Of a stretch of 5,107 nt of DNA, positions 1-5,107 are shown in pieces; position 1 is the stretch's first letter; each line of letters starts with the position of its first letter. The DNA comes from an uncultured Synergistales bacterium (lineage in GTDB: Bacteria > Synergistota > Synergistia > Synergistales > Aminobacteriaceae). The stretch covers positions 1 through 5,107 of the forward strand of contig CALFXN010000407.1 in the NCBI GenBank assembly GCA_937957815.1, in the 5' to 3' direction. Both the position numbers and the translations under genes were made by a program. The notes beneath the pieces were generated by a model that had not been told where the DNA came from, ran no database searches, and worked only from the letters and a program-made list of their open reading frames with translations.

Positions 1-98
1 AACTGAATGCCCTTGTTTTTTCCCCACGCCATGATATGTCGCGCCTTCTGTATGGCCTGCGGTTTCTGTGTGTTAACGAGAATTCCCAGAGTCTGCAC
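1..98 (-). CDS. nadK: NAD kinase, N-terminal fragment (runs off left edge)
   Basis: Only the first 32 codons are visible; the rest lies beyond base 1. The peptide begins M(V)QTLGILVNTQKPQAIQKA, which has the look of the first beta strand and following helix of NAD kinases (ATP-dependent phosphorylation of NAD to NADP in the cytosol): a short hydrophobic strand, an Asn-Thr-x-Lys-Pro turn, then an amphipathic helix ending near WGKNKGIQ. The diagnostic GGDGT motif would come later and cannot be checked. The start is GTG at 98-96, chosen because a strong GAGGAGG ribosome site lies 9 nt upstream and because the first strand begins immediately after it. The gene overlaps the 3' end of tlyA by 26 bp, implying co-transcription. 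A tlyA-nadK order is known from Clostridia and relatives, and this context is a large part of the assignment. Confidence 0.72.
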   Translation of the reverse strand, partial: MQTLGILVNTQKPQAIQKARHIMAWGKNKGIQ

Positions 99-951
99 GG
101 GTGTGCGCCTCCTCGTCGACGGAGGATGAAAGAATACGGTGCGCTTCTTCCACAATGGAGCCGAAAGCGGGTTCCCCGGAGGATGGAATCTCCGATCTGA
201 CGATGTGGAACAGGAACTCGATATTGCCGCTCGGACCACGGATCGGAGAAAACGTGCATCCCGCGAGCGTCATGGATGTTCGTTCGCGGAGGAAATCCGA
301 GAGAAGATCAAGCACGCGCCGTTGAACGGTCGGATCGCGGACGACGCCTCCCTTTCCGATGGATTCGCGGCCGGCTTCGAATTGCGGTTTGACGAGCGCG
401 ATGACCGTTCCATTGTCGGAGAGAAGACATTCGACGACGGGCAAAATGATTCTGAGCGATATGAACGAAACATCGATCGTCACGAAATCAAGAGGCCCTT
501 CGAACGACTCCCTTGTGATTGAGCGTGCATTCGTTCGTTCCATCACAACGACTCTCGGGTCGTTCCTGAGGGACCACGCCAGCTGGCCATATCCGACATC
601 TATGGCGTATACCCTGCGCGCTCCGCGCGCGAGCAGCACTTCGGTAAACCCCCCGGTCGATGCCCCGATATCGGCGCACAGACATCCATCGGGATCTGCG
701 GAGAAGGCATCCAGCGCCTTCAGGAGTTTGTAAGCTCCTCTGCTGACCCAGGTCTTTTGGGGAAGCGAAATCGAAATCATGGCTTCAGGGGCCACGGCTT
801 CACCGGCCTTCGATACGACGGTGCCTTCCACGCGGACGCGTCCCTCGAGGATGAACGCCTGTGCCTGAACGCGCGAGGCAACGAGTCCTCTAGAGACAAG
901 CAATCGGTCGAGGCGTTCTTTTTTTCTGGAGAGAATACGAGGCCACCACAC
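73..951 (-). CDS. tlyA: TlyA family rRNA 2'-O-methyltransferase (S4 domain plus FtsJ-like domain)
   Basis: This 292-residue protein has the two-domain TlyA layout. An S4 RNA-binding domain spans about residues 12-72 (KERLDRLLVSRGLVASR, then a VRVEG strand). A Rossmann-fold FtsJ-like methyltransferase follows from about residue 73. The SAM-binding loop is DIGASTGGFTE at 94-104. The presumed catalytic tetrad is K75 (SRGAYKLL), D160 (TIDVSFISL), K188 (LVKPQFEAGR) and E245 (GNIEFLFHI). Known family members use SAM to methylate the 2'-O of cytidines in 23S rRNA (C1920), and the longer type also 16S rRNA (C1409). At 292 residues with about 40 residues after the GNIEF motif, this one is somewhat longer than the usual 270. 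The start is GTG at 951-949, the first possible start after an in-frame TGA; no good Shine-Dalgarno precedes it and it lies 62 bp inside dxs, so translation is probably coupled to dxs. The older name 'hemolysin' should not be taken as its function here. Confidence 0.94.
   Translation of the reverse strand: MWWPRILSRKKERLDRLLVSRGLVASRVQAQAFILEGRVRVEGTVVSKAGEAVAPEAMISISLPQKTWVSRGAYKLLKALDAFSADPDGCLCADIGASTGGFTEVLLARGARRVYAIDVGYGQLAWSLRNDPRVVVMERTNARSITRESFEGPLDFVTIDVSFISLRIILPVVECLLSDNGTVIALVKPQFEAGRESIGKGGVVRDPTVQRRVLDLLSDFLRERTSMTLAGCTFSPIRGPSGNIEFLFHIVRSEIPSSGEPAFGSIVEEAHRILSSSVDEEAHTRADSGNSR
108..114 (-). promoter_or_regulatory. Shine-Dalgarno site of nadK
   Basis: The minus strand reads GAGGAGG nine bases before the GTG at 98-96. 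It lies inside the last codons of tlyA. It decides the start of the truncated nadK reading frame, since the only nearby in-frame ATG would remove the first beta strand. Confidence 0.75.
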
Positions 952-2791
952 TTTCAGCGGTCATACCGCAGAATACACGCTGTTTCTCGACGTTCCCGTG
1001 CGGAATAAAGGCGTCGGGAACGCCCAGCCTGATGACCACGGCCTGTGATCCGATATCCGACGCAAGGCACGAGAGAGCCTCTCCCGCTCCCGATATGGTA
1101 AAGCCGTCTTCGAGGATGACGATTCTTTCGTGTCTCAGGAGAAACGGTGCGAGAACGGAGATATCCAGAGGCTTGATCTGCCTGAGGTCGACGACCGTCG
1201 GAGCCGGGAATCCCTTTGCGATGGCCAGCGCACGGGCGTCGAGAAGAGTGCGGATGGTCGATCCGAATCCGATGAGACACCACTCATCCCCGGCGTAAAG
1301 GACTTCCGGCCGGATCTGTTCCGCGTTTGCCGGAGGGCAGATCCTGCACAGGGAAACCGGCGCCGTTCCGCGCGGATAACGGATCATCGTCGGACCGTTT
1401 TTCTTCAGGGCATGCCGGAACATGACTTCGAGATCTTCGGTATCTCTCGGCGCCAGAATAGACATATTCGGAATCGGACGTCCCCATGAGATATCGAGAA
1501 CTCCCTGATGCGTTTCGCCGTCTTCTCCGACGAGTCCGGCGCGATCGACGGCGCAGACGACCGGGAGGTTCTGCATTGCGACGTCGTGGACGAGCTGATC
1601 CATGGCACGCTGAAGGAAAGTCGAGTAAATGAAAACAACCGGACGAAGTCCTCCCGCCGCCATCCCGGCCGCCATGGTGAGCATGTGCTCCTCGGCGATC
1701 CCGACATCGTAGAAACGATCGGGAAAGCGTTTTTCAAAACCGTCGAGAGATGATCCTTCCTTCATCGCGGCGGTCAGACAGACGATACTCCTGTCTTTCT
1801 CGGCGAGCCGCACGAGGGTATCGCCCGCGGCGGCGCTCCAGGAGATCGACGGGGACCGGACATCCGTATTTTGCTTCGGCTCCGGCGACGACGGGGAAAG
1901 CCCGTGAAACCGCGTAGGTTGTTCCTCGGCCTTTGCGTACCCCTTGCCTTTCTTCGTGAGGATATGAAGGAGGACGGGCTTGTCGTATCTTTTTGCCATC
2001 TCGAGAACCGTCTCGATCTCGAGGATATTGTGTCCGTCGAAGGGTCCCCAGTAGTTGATATCGAGTTCGTCGAAGATGTTCTCAGGTTTGACGATGCTTT
2101 TGATCTGGTCCTTCATCCGCGAGACGACATGCTCCAGTGCCTCGCCCCTCGGCATGGAGTGAAACGAATCCTTGATGGTCTTCTTGAGCCACGTATAGGT
2201 TGTGCTCGAACTCAAACGCGCGAGCTGCGTCGCGAACCCTCCGATGCGGGGACTGATGGACATCGTGTTGTCGTTGAGAACAAAGATGACCTTAGTGCGC
2301 GCTTCCTTGGTATAGTTCAGAGCCTCGAACGCCATCCCGTTCATGAGGGAAGCGTCGCCGATGACAGCGACGACATGATGATCCTGTTCCAGAATGTCTC
2401 GGGCTTTCGCGAATCCGAGCGCGGCTGAAAGCGAGGTACTGCTGTGTCCCGCCTCGAAGTGATCGAATTCGCTCTCGCCGCGTTTCGGAAAGCCGCTCAG
2501 TCCTCCCCACGTCCGAAGCGTCGGGAAAAGGTCCCGTCGCCCCGTGAGGATCTTGTATGCGTACATCTGGTGCCCGACGTCGAAGATGATTCTGTCTTTC
2601 GCGGGGTCGAACTTGCGAAGGAGCGAAATCGTCAGTTCCACGGTTCCGAGAGAGGATGCGAGATGTCCTCCGTTTTTCGTGACGACGGAGATGATGAGCT
2701 TCCTGACATCCTCCGCAAGCCTGTCGAGCGATTCTTTCGAGAGGTTTGCGAGATCCTTGTACGAATCGTATTTTCCGAGGAGATCCACCAT
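890..2791 (-). CDS. dxs: 1-deoxy-D-xylulose-5-phosphate synthase
   Basis: Dxs condenses pyruvate and glyceraldehyde 3-phosphate into DXP with thiamine diphosphate (TPP). This is the first step of the MEP isoprenoid pathway and also feeds thiamine and pyridoxal synthesis. The protein has 633 residues, normal for the family, with the transketolase-like three-domain order: TPP-binding domain (about 1-310), pyrimidine-binding domain (about 315-480) and C-terminal domain (about 490-620). Conserved residues visible include H43 (GGHLASSLG), H74 (DVGHQ), the TPP/Mg motif GDA...NDN at 145-147 and 173-175, E367 (GIAEEH), Y389 and R395 (YSTFLQRAMDQ), D416 and H428 (DRAGLVGEDGETHQG) and R471 (RYPRG). The motif is GDA where most relatives have GDG. 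The start is the ATG at 2791-2789, six bases after AAGGAGGG. An upstream in-frame start would add 27 residues overlapping ispA and is not supported. The gene follows ispA by 32 bp and overlaps tlyA by 62 bp. Confidence 0.97.
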   Translation of the reverse strand: MVDLLGKYDSYKDLANLSKESLDRLAEDVRKLIISVVTKNGGHLASSLGTVELTISLLRKFDPAKDRIIFDVGHQMYAYKILTGRRDLFPTLRTWGGLSGFPKRGESEFDHFEAGHSSTSLSAALGFAKARDILEQDHHVVAVIGDASLMNGMAFEALNYTKEARTKVIFVLNDNTMSISPRIGGFATQLARLSSSTTYTWLKKTIKDSFHSMPRGEALEHVVSRMKDQIKSIVKPENIFDELDINYWGPFDGHNILEIETVLEMAKRYDKPVLLHILTKKGKGYAKAEEQPTRFHGLSPSSPEPKQNTDVRSPSISWSAAAGDTLVRLAEKDRSIVCLTAAMKEGSSLDGFEKRFPDRFYDVGIAEEHMLTMAAGMAAGGLRPVVFIYSTFLQRAMDQLVHDVAMQNLPVVCAVDRAGLVGEDGETHQGVLDISWGRPIPNMSILAPRDTEDLEVMFRHALKKNGPTMIRYPRGTAPVSLCRICPPANAEQIRPEVLYAGDEWCLIGFGSTIRTLLDARALAIAKGFPAPTVVDLRQIKPLDISVLAPFLLRHERIVILEDGFTISGAGEALSCLASDIGSQAVVIRLGVPDAFIPHGNVEKQRVFCGMTAESVVASYSLQKKRTPRPIACL

Positions 2792-2797
2792 CTCTCG

Positions 2798-2805
2798 CCC
2801 TCCTT
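2798..2805 (-). promoter_or_regulatory. Shine-Dalgarno site of dxs
   Basis: AAGGAGGG on the minus strand lies six bases before the ATG at 2791-2789, within the 32-bp gap after ispA. It fixes the dxs start at MVDLLGKYDS and argues against the longer frame that opens at 2872. Confidence 0.85.
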
Positions 2806-2823
2806 CCGGACGTTTCCCGGATC

Positions 2824-3735
2824 TCAATGATGTCTGTGAACCAAATATTCTGCGAGGCCCCGGAGGAACCACGCTTCACGTCCGTAGCACGACAATGAAG
2901 AAATCGCCGTTTCGCTTTCGGCGACGGCCATTTTCTTTGCGCCGTCAAGACCGTAGGCGGCGACGAACGTCTTCTTTCCCTGGTCGGCATCCTTGCCGGG
3001 AGTCTTTCCAAGCTCTTCGGCGCTGGACGTTACGTCAAGTATATCGTCAACGATCTGAAACGCAATGCCGAGGTGCATACCATACTCCCCTATCGCCTTT
3101 CGGATCGTTGCGTCTCCATGTGCGAGAATGGCGCCGGTCAGAACCGATGCGCGAATCAGAACCGCCGTTTTTCGTATCGAGATTTCGCGGACGAATCCAT
3201 CCTCTTCCGTCCAGCTCATCGTGTCGGTGTCGAGCACCTGACCGCCACATATTCCGGAGGGTCCCACCGCGTCTGCGAAGGCACTCAGTGCGTCGATGAC
3301 GTCTTCTGGTTCGTTTCCGAGGCGGAGGAGCGTTTCGAGAGGATGCGAAAAACCCCATACGAGGAGCGCATCCCCGGCAAGGATCGCGAGGGATTCTCCG
3401 AAAAGGACGTGGTTCGTCGGTTTCCCTCTGCGGAGAGTATCGTTGTCCATTGCAGGAAGGTCATCGTGGATCAGCGATGCGGTATGGATCATCTCGAGTG
3501 CGAGCGCCATCGGAATGACCCTTTCCGGTTTGACCGAGAGCATTTCCGCGGCTGCGATGCAGAGCGCCGGCCGAAGACGCTTCCCTCCGGCAAGAAGCGA
3601 GTAGGTTACGGAGTCCCAGAGGCGTTGGGGAATCGCGGATGGACGTTCGGCGCACAGCGTCTCAAGTTTCTCGTCAACGAGGATTCGAAGCCGGTTCAGA
3701 TTCTCCGGAACCATCGTCATGAGATCGGTCATCAT
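2824..3735 (-). CDS. ispA: Short-chain polyprenyl diphosphate synthase (farnesyl or geranylgeranyl diphosphate synthase, IspA family)
   Basis: This cytosolic trans-prenyltransferase adds isopentenyl diphosphate units to allylic diphosphates, giving FPP (C15) and possibly GGPP (C20), the starters for undecaprenyl and quinone lipids. It has 303 residues, typical of bacterial IspA. Visible motifs are GGKRLRP at 50-56 (IPP binding), the first Asp-rich motif DDLPAMD at 91-97 with the two-residue insertion typical of bacterial FPP synthases, RRGKPTNH at 102-109, a KT pair at 189-190, and the second Asp-rich motif DDILD at 230-234 followed by the usual LGKTPGKD. The residue five before the first Asp motif is A86, where E. 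coli IspA has Tyr, so product length is uncertain. After KT there is Ala where many relatives have Gly. The ATG at 3735-3733 overlaps the xseB stop as ATGA; no strong Shine-Dalgarno is visible, consistent with translational coupling. In-frame ATGs at codons 2, 6 and 8 are alternative starts. Confidence 0.93.
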   Translation of the reverse strand: MMTDLMTMVPENLNRLRILVDEKLETLCAERPSAIPQRLWDSVTYSLLAGGKRLRPALCIAAAEMLSVKPERVIPMALALEMIHTASLIHDDLPAMDNDTLRRGKPTNHVLFGESLAILAGDALLVWGFSHPLETLLRLGNEPEDVIDALSAFADAVGPSGICGGQVLDTDTMSWTEEDGFVREISIRKTAVLIRASVLTGAILAHGDATIRKAIGEYGMHLGIAFQIVDDILDVTSSAEELGKTPGKDADQGKKTFVAAYGLDGAKKMAVAESETAISSLSCYGREAWFLRGLAEYLVHRHH

Positions 3736-3959
3736 TGTTTTTCGCCCGATTCACGTGCGTTCGGGGCAAACGGAACAAGATCCCCGCCAGAGGTCAACAG
3801 GCTGACTTTCTGGTGCGCCTCTTCAAGGTACCGCTCGCATTCGCGAGCCATCCCCATTCCCTGTTCGAACAGGGAGACTGCGTCATCCAGCGATAGCGTC
3901 TCCCGTTCGAGACGTTCGACGACCTCCTCAAGCCGGGACATGTTATCCGAAAAGGACAT
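3732..3959 (-). CDS. xseB: Exodeoxyribonuclease VII small subunit
   Basis: XseB is the small helical subunit of exonuclease VII, several copies of which bind each XseA catalytic subunit to degrade single-stranded DNA. The 75-residue protein shows the family core at residues 4-57: [15 protein letters not shown], then [31 protein letters not shown]. This is two amphipathic helices with the characteristic L(S/P)L(D/E)xAvxLFEqGmxLaxxCxxxLxxAexKV pattern. Length matches the usual 60-85 residues; the last 15 or so residues are an unconserved polar tail. The start is the ATG at 3959-3957, seven bases after GAAGGAGG. Its stop overlaps the ispA start as ATGA, so it is the first gene of the operon. The usual upstream partner xseA is absent: the next gene on that side is rpmB on the opposite strand. 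Confidence 0.93.
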   Translation of the reverse strand: MSFSDNMSRLEEVVERLERETLSLDDAVSLFEQGMGMARECERYLEEAHQKVSLLTSGGDLVPFAPNARESGEKQ

Positions 3960-3966
3960 TCGACTT

Positions 3967-3974
3967 CCTCCTTC
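3967..3974 (-). promoter_or_regulatory. Shine-Dalgarno site of xseB
   Basis: GAAGGAGG on the minus strand, seven bases before the ATG of xseB. The surrounding RNA could form a small hairpin, TTCCT pairing with AGGAA across a GAAGG loop, which would partly occlude this site. The pairing is short (5 bp) and may not matter in the cell. Confidence 0.8.
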
Positions 3975-3985
3975 AGGAATTCCTG
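3974..3985. promoter_or_regulatory. 12-bp perfect palindrome upstream of xseB, possible operator
   Basis: CAGGAATTCCTG is a perfect 12-bp palindrome with no spacer, touching the xseB Shine-Dalgarno site. AATTC recurs at 3987-3991, and TTCAGG occurs at both 3972-3977 and 3989-3994. With no loop it makes a poor RNA hairpin, so a protein-binding site is the more natural reading. No known regulator box is recognised, and chance is possible. Confidence 0.3.
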
Positions 3986-4008
3986 CAATTCAGGGCTTAC
4001 CCGATACG

Positions 4009-4029
4009 GCGGATTATGATAAAATCCGC
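4009..4029. promoter_or_regulatory. 7-bp inverted repeat enclosing a -10-like element
   Basis: GCGGATT at 4009-4015 is exactly complementary to AATCCGC at 4023-4029, separated by a 7-bp AT-rich centre. The plus-strand -10 candidate TATGAT (4015-4020) starts within the left arm and fills most of the centre. This is the geometry of an operator covering a promoter. It could instead be a coincidental dyad. The regulator, if any, is unknown. Confidence 0.35.
4015..4020 (+). promoter_or_regulatory. Candidate -10 element for rpmB
   Basis: TATGAT differs from the sigma-70/sigma-A consensus TATAAT at one base and lies about 49 bases before the rpmB start. No convincing -35 hexamer is found at 16-18 bp spacing (the region reads AGGGCTTAC). 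Transcription would begin near 4027, giving a leader of about 40 nt. This is the best candidate on this strand but unproven. Confidence 0.4.
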
Positions 4030-4039
4030 TCGTTTGGAC

Positions 4040-4069
4040 ATTATACGAAAAAGGGAGGGAAAATGCTCA
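4040..4069 (-). promoter_or_regulatory. Candidate promoter for the xseB-ispA-dxs-tlyA-nadK operon
   Basis: The minus strand has a perfect TATAAT at 4045-4040. Eighteen bases upstream is TGAGCA (4069-4064), which matches only three of six bases of the TTGACA -35 consensus and overlaps the rpmB start codon. Transcription would begin near 4033, with a leader of about 75 nt to xseB. The -10 is strong and the -35 weak. The operon also needs some promoter here, because the upstream neighbour is divergent. Confidence 0.42.
4053..4059 (+). promoter_or_regulatory. Shine-Dalgarno site of rpmB
   Basis: GGGAGGG lies nine bases before the ATG at 4069 but only three before the ATG at 4063. The spacing favours the second ATG, which also gives the standard L28 N terminus MARVC rather than MLMARVC. 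Confidence 0.8.
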
Positions 4070-4263
4070 TGGCACGAGTATGCGAATGCTGCGGTCGCGG
4101 CCCGGCTACGGGAAACGCGGTCAGTCATTCGAATCGCCATACACGGAGACGATGGCTTGTCAATCTTCGCAGTGTGAAGGTCGATGTCGGAGGCGGAGAG
4201 GCCCGTCGGATGCGTATCTGCTCCCGATGCCTTCGTTCCTCAAGTGTAAAGCGGGCGGTGTAA
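4069..4263 (+). CDS. rpmB: Large ribosomal subunit protein bL28 (zinc-binding type)
   Basis: L28 is a small basic protein of the 50S subunit. The 64-residue product matches the bacterial family throughout: [16 protein letters not shown], then [12 protein letters not shown] at 18-29, a VNLRSVKVD strand, and [14 protein letters not shown] at the C terminus. It carries paired cysteines C5/C8 and C51/C54, the pattern of the zinc-binding (C+) form; C7 is an extra cysteine. The start at 4069 is chosen from Shine-Dalgarno spacing and family alignment. A much longer open frame runs into it from 3073, but that part is antisense to ispA and xseB and has no protein-like features. The gene stands alone, divergent from xseB and convergent with ftsK, and ends inside its own terminator. 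Confidence 0.96.
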   Translation: MARVCECCGRGPATGNAVSHSNRHTRRRWLVNLRSVKVDVGGGEARRMRICSRCLRSSSVKRAV

Positions 4264-4277
4264 TCGCCCGCTTTTTT
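4248..4277 (+). terminator. Intrinsic terminator of rpmB, overlapping its stop codon
   Basis: GCGGGCG at 4251-4257 pairs perfectly with CGCCCGC at 4265-4271, extended by A-T pairs from the flanking AAA (4248-4250) and TTT (4272-4274) and by one G-U pair. The loop holds the rpmB stop codon (4261-4263). Six T residues (4272-4277) follow, then a pyrimidine-rich stretch. The stem begins within the last codons of rpmB. On the minus strand the same stem is followed by only three T, so it may also weakly terminate ftsK, whose stop is at 4291. Confidence 0.9.
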
Positions 4278-4290
4278 CTTCTTTTCCGGT

Positions 4291-5107
4291 TCATTCTCCT
4301 GTGGAATCCCGCAGGATTTCCACGGCACGCTCCTCGTCGACCAGAATTTCCCTGGGCTTCGATCCTTCCGGCGGTCCCACAATACCTAACTGTTCAAGTG
4401 TATCTATAATTCGTGCGGCTCTGGTGAACCCGATCCGGAGCTGTCGCTGCAGGCGGCTTGCGGAAGCGATTCCGGTTTTGATCACGATCCTGGTCGCTTC
4501 ATCGAGAAGCGGATCATCGGTGAAATTCGCTTCATTGCCGCTCCCGTTCCCGTTTTCCTGATCCTCGATATCGACATACTCCGGCTCTCCAAAGACCTCG
4601 ATCAGGGCGTTTATCAGCGCGAGAGTCTTGTCCTCGTCTATGAAAGGTGACTGCAGCCGGATGGGACGCGGATGTCTCGTGCTCGTGAAGAGCATATCGC
4701 CCTTTCCCAGAAGGCGTTCCGCTCCCGATGTATCAATGATGGTTCGGGAGTCCGTCTGAGAGGGAAGGGAAAACGCCACGCGGGCCGGGATATTCGCTTT
4801 GATGAGTCCGGTAATGACATTGACGGACGGACGCTGCGTCGCAAGAACAAGGTGTATTCCGGTGGCGCGCGCCATTTGCGCAAGTCTGCACGCGTAGTCC
4901 TCGACTTCCTTCGGCGACGTGAACATGAGATCCGCAAGTTCATCCACGACGATGACGATGGACGGAAGCCGATCCGTTGGAAGGACGCGTTCATTGTACG
5001 AGTCGAGATTACGGACTCGCGCGGACGCGAGCATCTCGTACCGCGACTCCATTTCCCTTACCGCCCATGCAAGCGCCTGGCCCGCCTTTTTCGCGGAGAC
5101 GACCGGC
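4291..5107 (-). CDS. ftsK: FtsK/SpoIIIE family DNA translocase, C-terminal part (cut by right edge)
   Basis: About 271 C-terminal residues of a septal DNA pump are visible; the membrane domain, linker and Walker A motif lie beyond the edge. FtsK/SpoIIIE hexamers use ATP to move chromosomal DNA through the division septum, toward the terminus region where XerCD acts. Reading continues in frame past the Met at 5052: upstream is PVVSAKKAGQALAWAVREM, the normal motor sequence, so that Met is internal. Numbering from it, the Walker B motif is IVIVVDELADLM at 32-43. The motor hallmarks AQMARATGIHLVLATQRPSV (58-77), PARVAFSLPSQTDSRTI (89-105) and GAERLLGKGDMLF (110-122) follow. A short acidic, Gly/Asn-rich linker (about 160-180) leads to the winged-helix gamma domain (about 181-250, with TGIASASRLQRQLRIGFTRAARIID), which reads polarity sequences such as KOPS/SRS. 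The C terminus is complete. The gene converges with rpmB. Confidence 0.96.
   Translation of the reverse strand, partial: PVVSAKKAGQALAWAVREMESRYEMLASARVRNLDSYNERVLPTDRLPSIVIVVDELADLMFTSPKEVEDYACRLAQMARATGIHLVLATQRPSVNVITGLIKANIPARVAFSLPSQTDSRTIIDTSGAERLLGKGDMLFTSTRHPRPIRLQSPFIDEDKTLALINALIEVFGEPEYVDIEDQENGNGSGNEANFTDDPLLDEATRIVIKTGIASASRLQRQLRIGFTRAARIIDTLEQLGIVGPPEGSKPREILVDEERAVEILRDSTGE

Noticed and set aside
73..951. Reading tlyA as a hemolysin or virulence factor
   Set aside because: The conserved S4 and FtsJ-like domains and the K-D-K-E residues indicate an rRNA methyltransferase. The hemolysin label is historical.
1871..2428. A 185-codon plus-strand open frame antisense to dxs
   Set aside because: Dxs motifs on the minus strand cover this whole stretch. 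The antisense product is rich in Arg, Asp and Glu with no recognisable fold, and its start has no supporting context. Long shadow frames are expected in GC-rich coding DNA.
2792..2872. N-terminal 27-residue extension of dxs
   Set aside because: It would overlap ispA. The peptide is unlike any Dxs N terminus, and the strong AAGGAGGG site sits exactly before the internal ATG at 2791.
2292..3299. Long alternative frames on both strands around the ispA/dxs junction (minus 3011-2292; plus 2544-3299)
   Set aside because: They overlap well-supported ispA and dxs. Their products are arginine- and serine-rich, typical of shifted frames in this composition, and none has a convincing ribosome site.
3073..4263. 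A 396-codon plus-strand open frame ending as rpmB
   Set aside because: Only the last 64 codons are protein-like (L28). The rest is antisense to ispA and xseB, which have clear family motifs, and it crosses the promoter region. The rpmB ribosome site and family length place the start at 4069.
4291..5052. Starting ftsK at the ATG at 5052 as a short, complete gene
   Set aside because: The frame continues without a stop to the right edge, and the upstream residues (PVVSAKKAGQALAWAVREM) are standard FtsK motor sequence. The gene is cut by the window and is not a short protein.
1..5107. A novel system, mobile element, CRISPR array or defence island
   Set aside because: Both strands and all intergenic gaps were read. 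No direct-repeat arrays, terminal inverted repeats, transposase or integrase motifs or unknown genes were seen, and the gaps are all under about 110 bp. Every sizeable stretch is explained by a well-known gene.

Overview
The window is ordinary bacterial chromosome. It is densely coding, apparently mid-50s % GC by eye, and shows no mobile element, CRISPR array, tRNA or rRNA. Seven genes are supported. Six lie on the minus strand and one, rpmB, lies on the plus strand between them. The chain xseB-ispA-dxs-tlyA-nadK is the isoprenoid/housekeeping cluster known from Firmicutes and relatives (B. subtilis has xseA-xseB-ispA-dxs-tlyA-argR-recN; in many Clostridia nadK follows tlyA). This points to a Firmicutes-like or Synergistota-like bacterium. 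Synergistota is only an impression from protein flavour and cannot be proven from this window.

Layout from right to left, in the direction of minus-strand transcription: (1) 5107-4291 is the C-terminal part of an FtsK/SpoIIIE DNA translocase, cut by the right edge. (2) 4069-4263 on the plus strand is rpmB (ribosomal protein L28), which converges on ftsK. An intrinsic terminator sits between them, with the rpmB stop codon in its loop. (3) 3960-4068 is a compact divergent control region with an excellent Shine-Dalgarno sequence for each side, -10-like elements on both strands and two dyad symmetries. (4) 3959-1 is a tightly packed operon: xseB (exonuclease VII small subunit), ispA (short-chain prenyl diphosphate synthase), dxs (DXP synthase), tlyA (rRNA 2'-O-methyltransferase) and the first 32 codons of nadK (NAD kinase). 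The junctions are a 4-bp ATGA overlap, a 32-bp gap, a 62-bp overlap and a 26-bp overlap, so co-transcription and translational coupling are very likely.

Dxs makes DXP, which enters the MEP pathway and supplies IPP/DMAPP. IspA condenses these into the prenyl diphosphate precursors of undecaprenyl and quinone lipids. XseB, TlyA and NadK are unrelated housekeeping functions that travel with them. FtsK and L28 are separate transcription units. I see no undescribed system. The points worth a second look are the architecture of the divergent control region, the terminator nested in the rpmB stop, a Gly-to-Ala change in the Dxs thiamine-diphosphate motif, an Ala at the IspA chain-length position, an A7 tract in the dxs/tlyA overlap, and xseB lacking an adjacent xseA.
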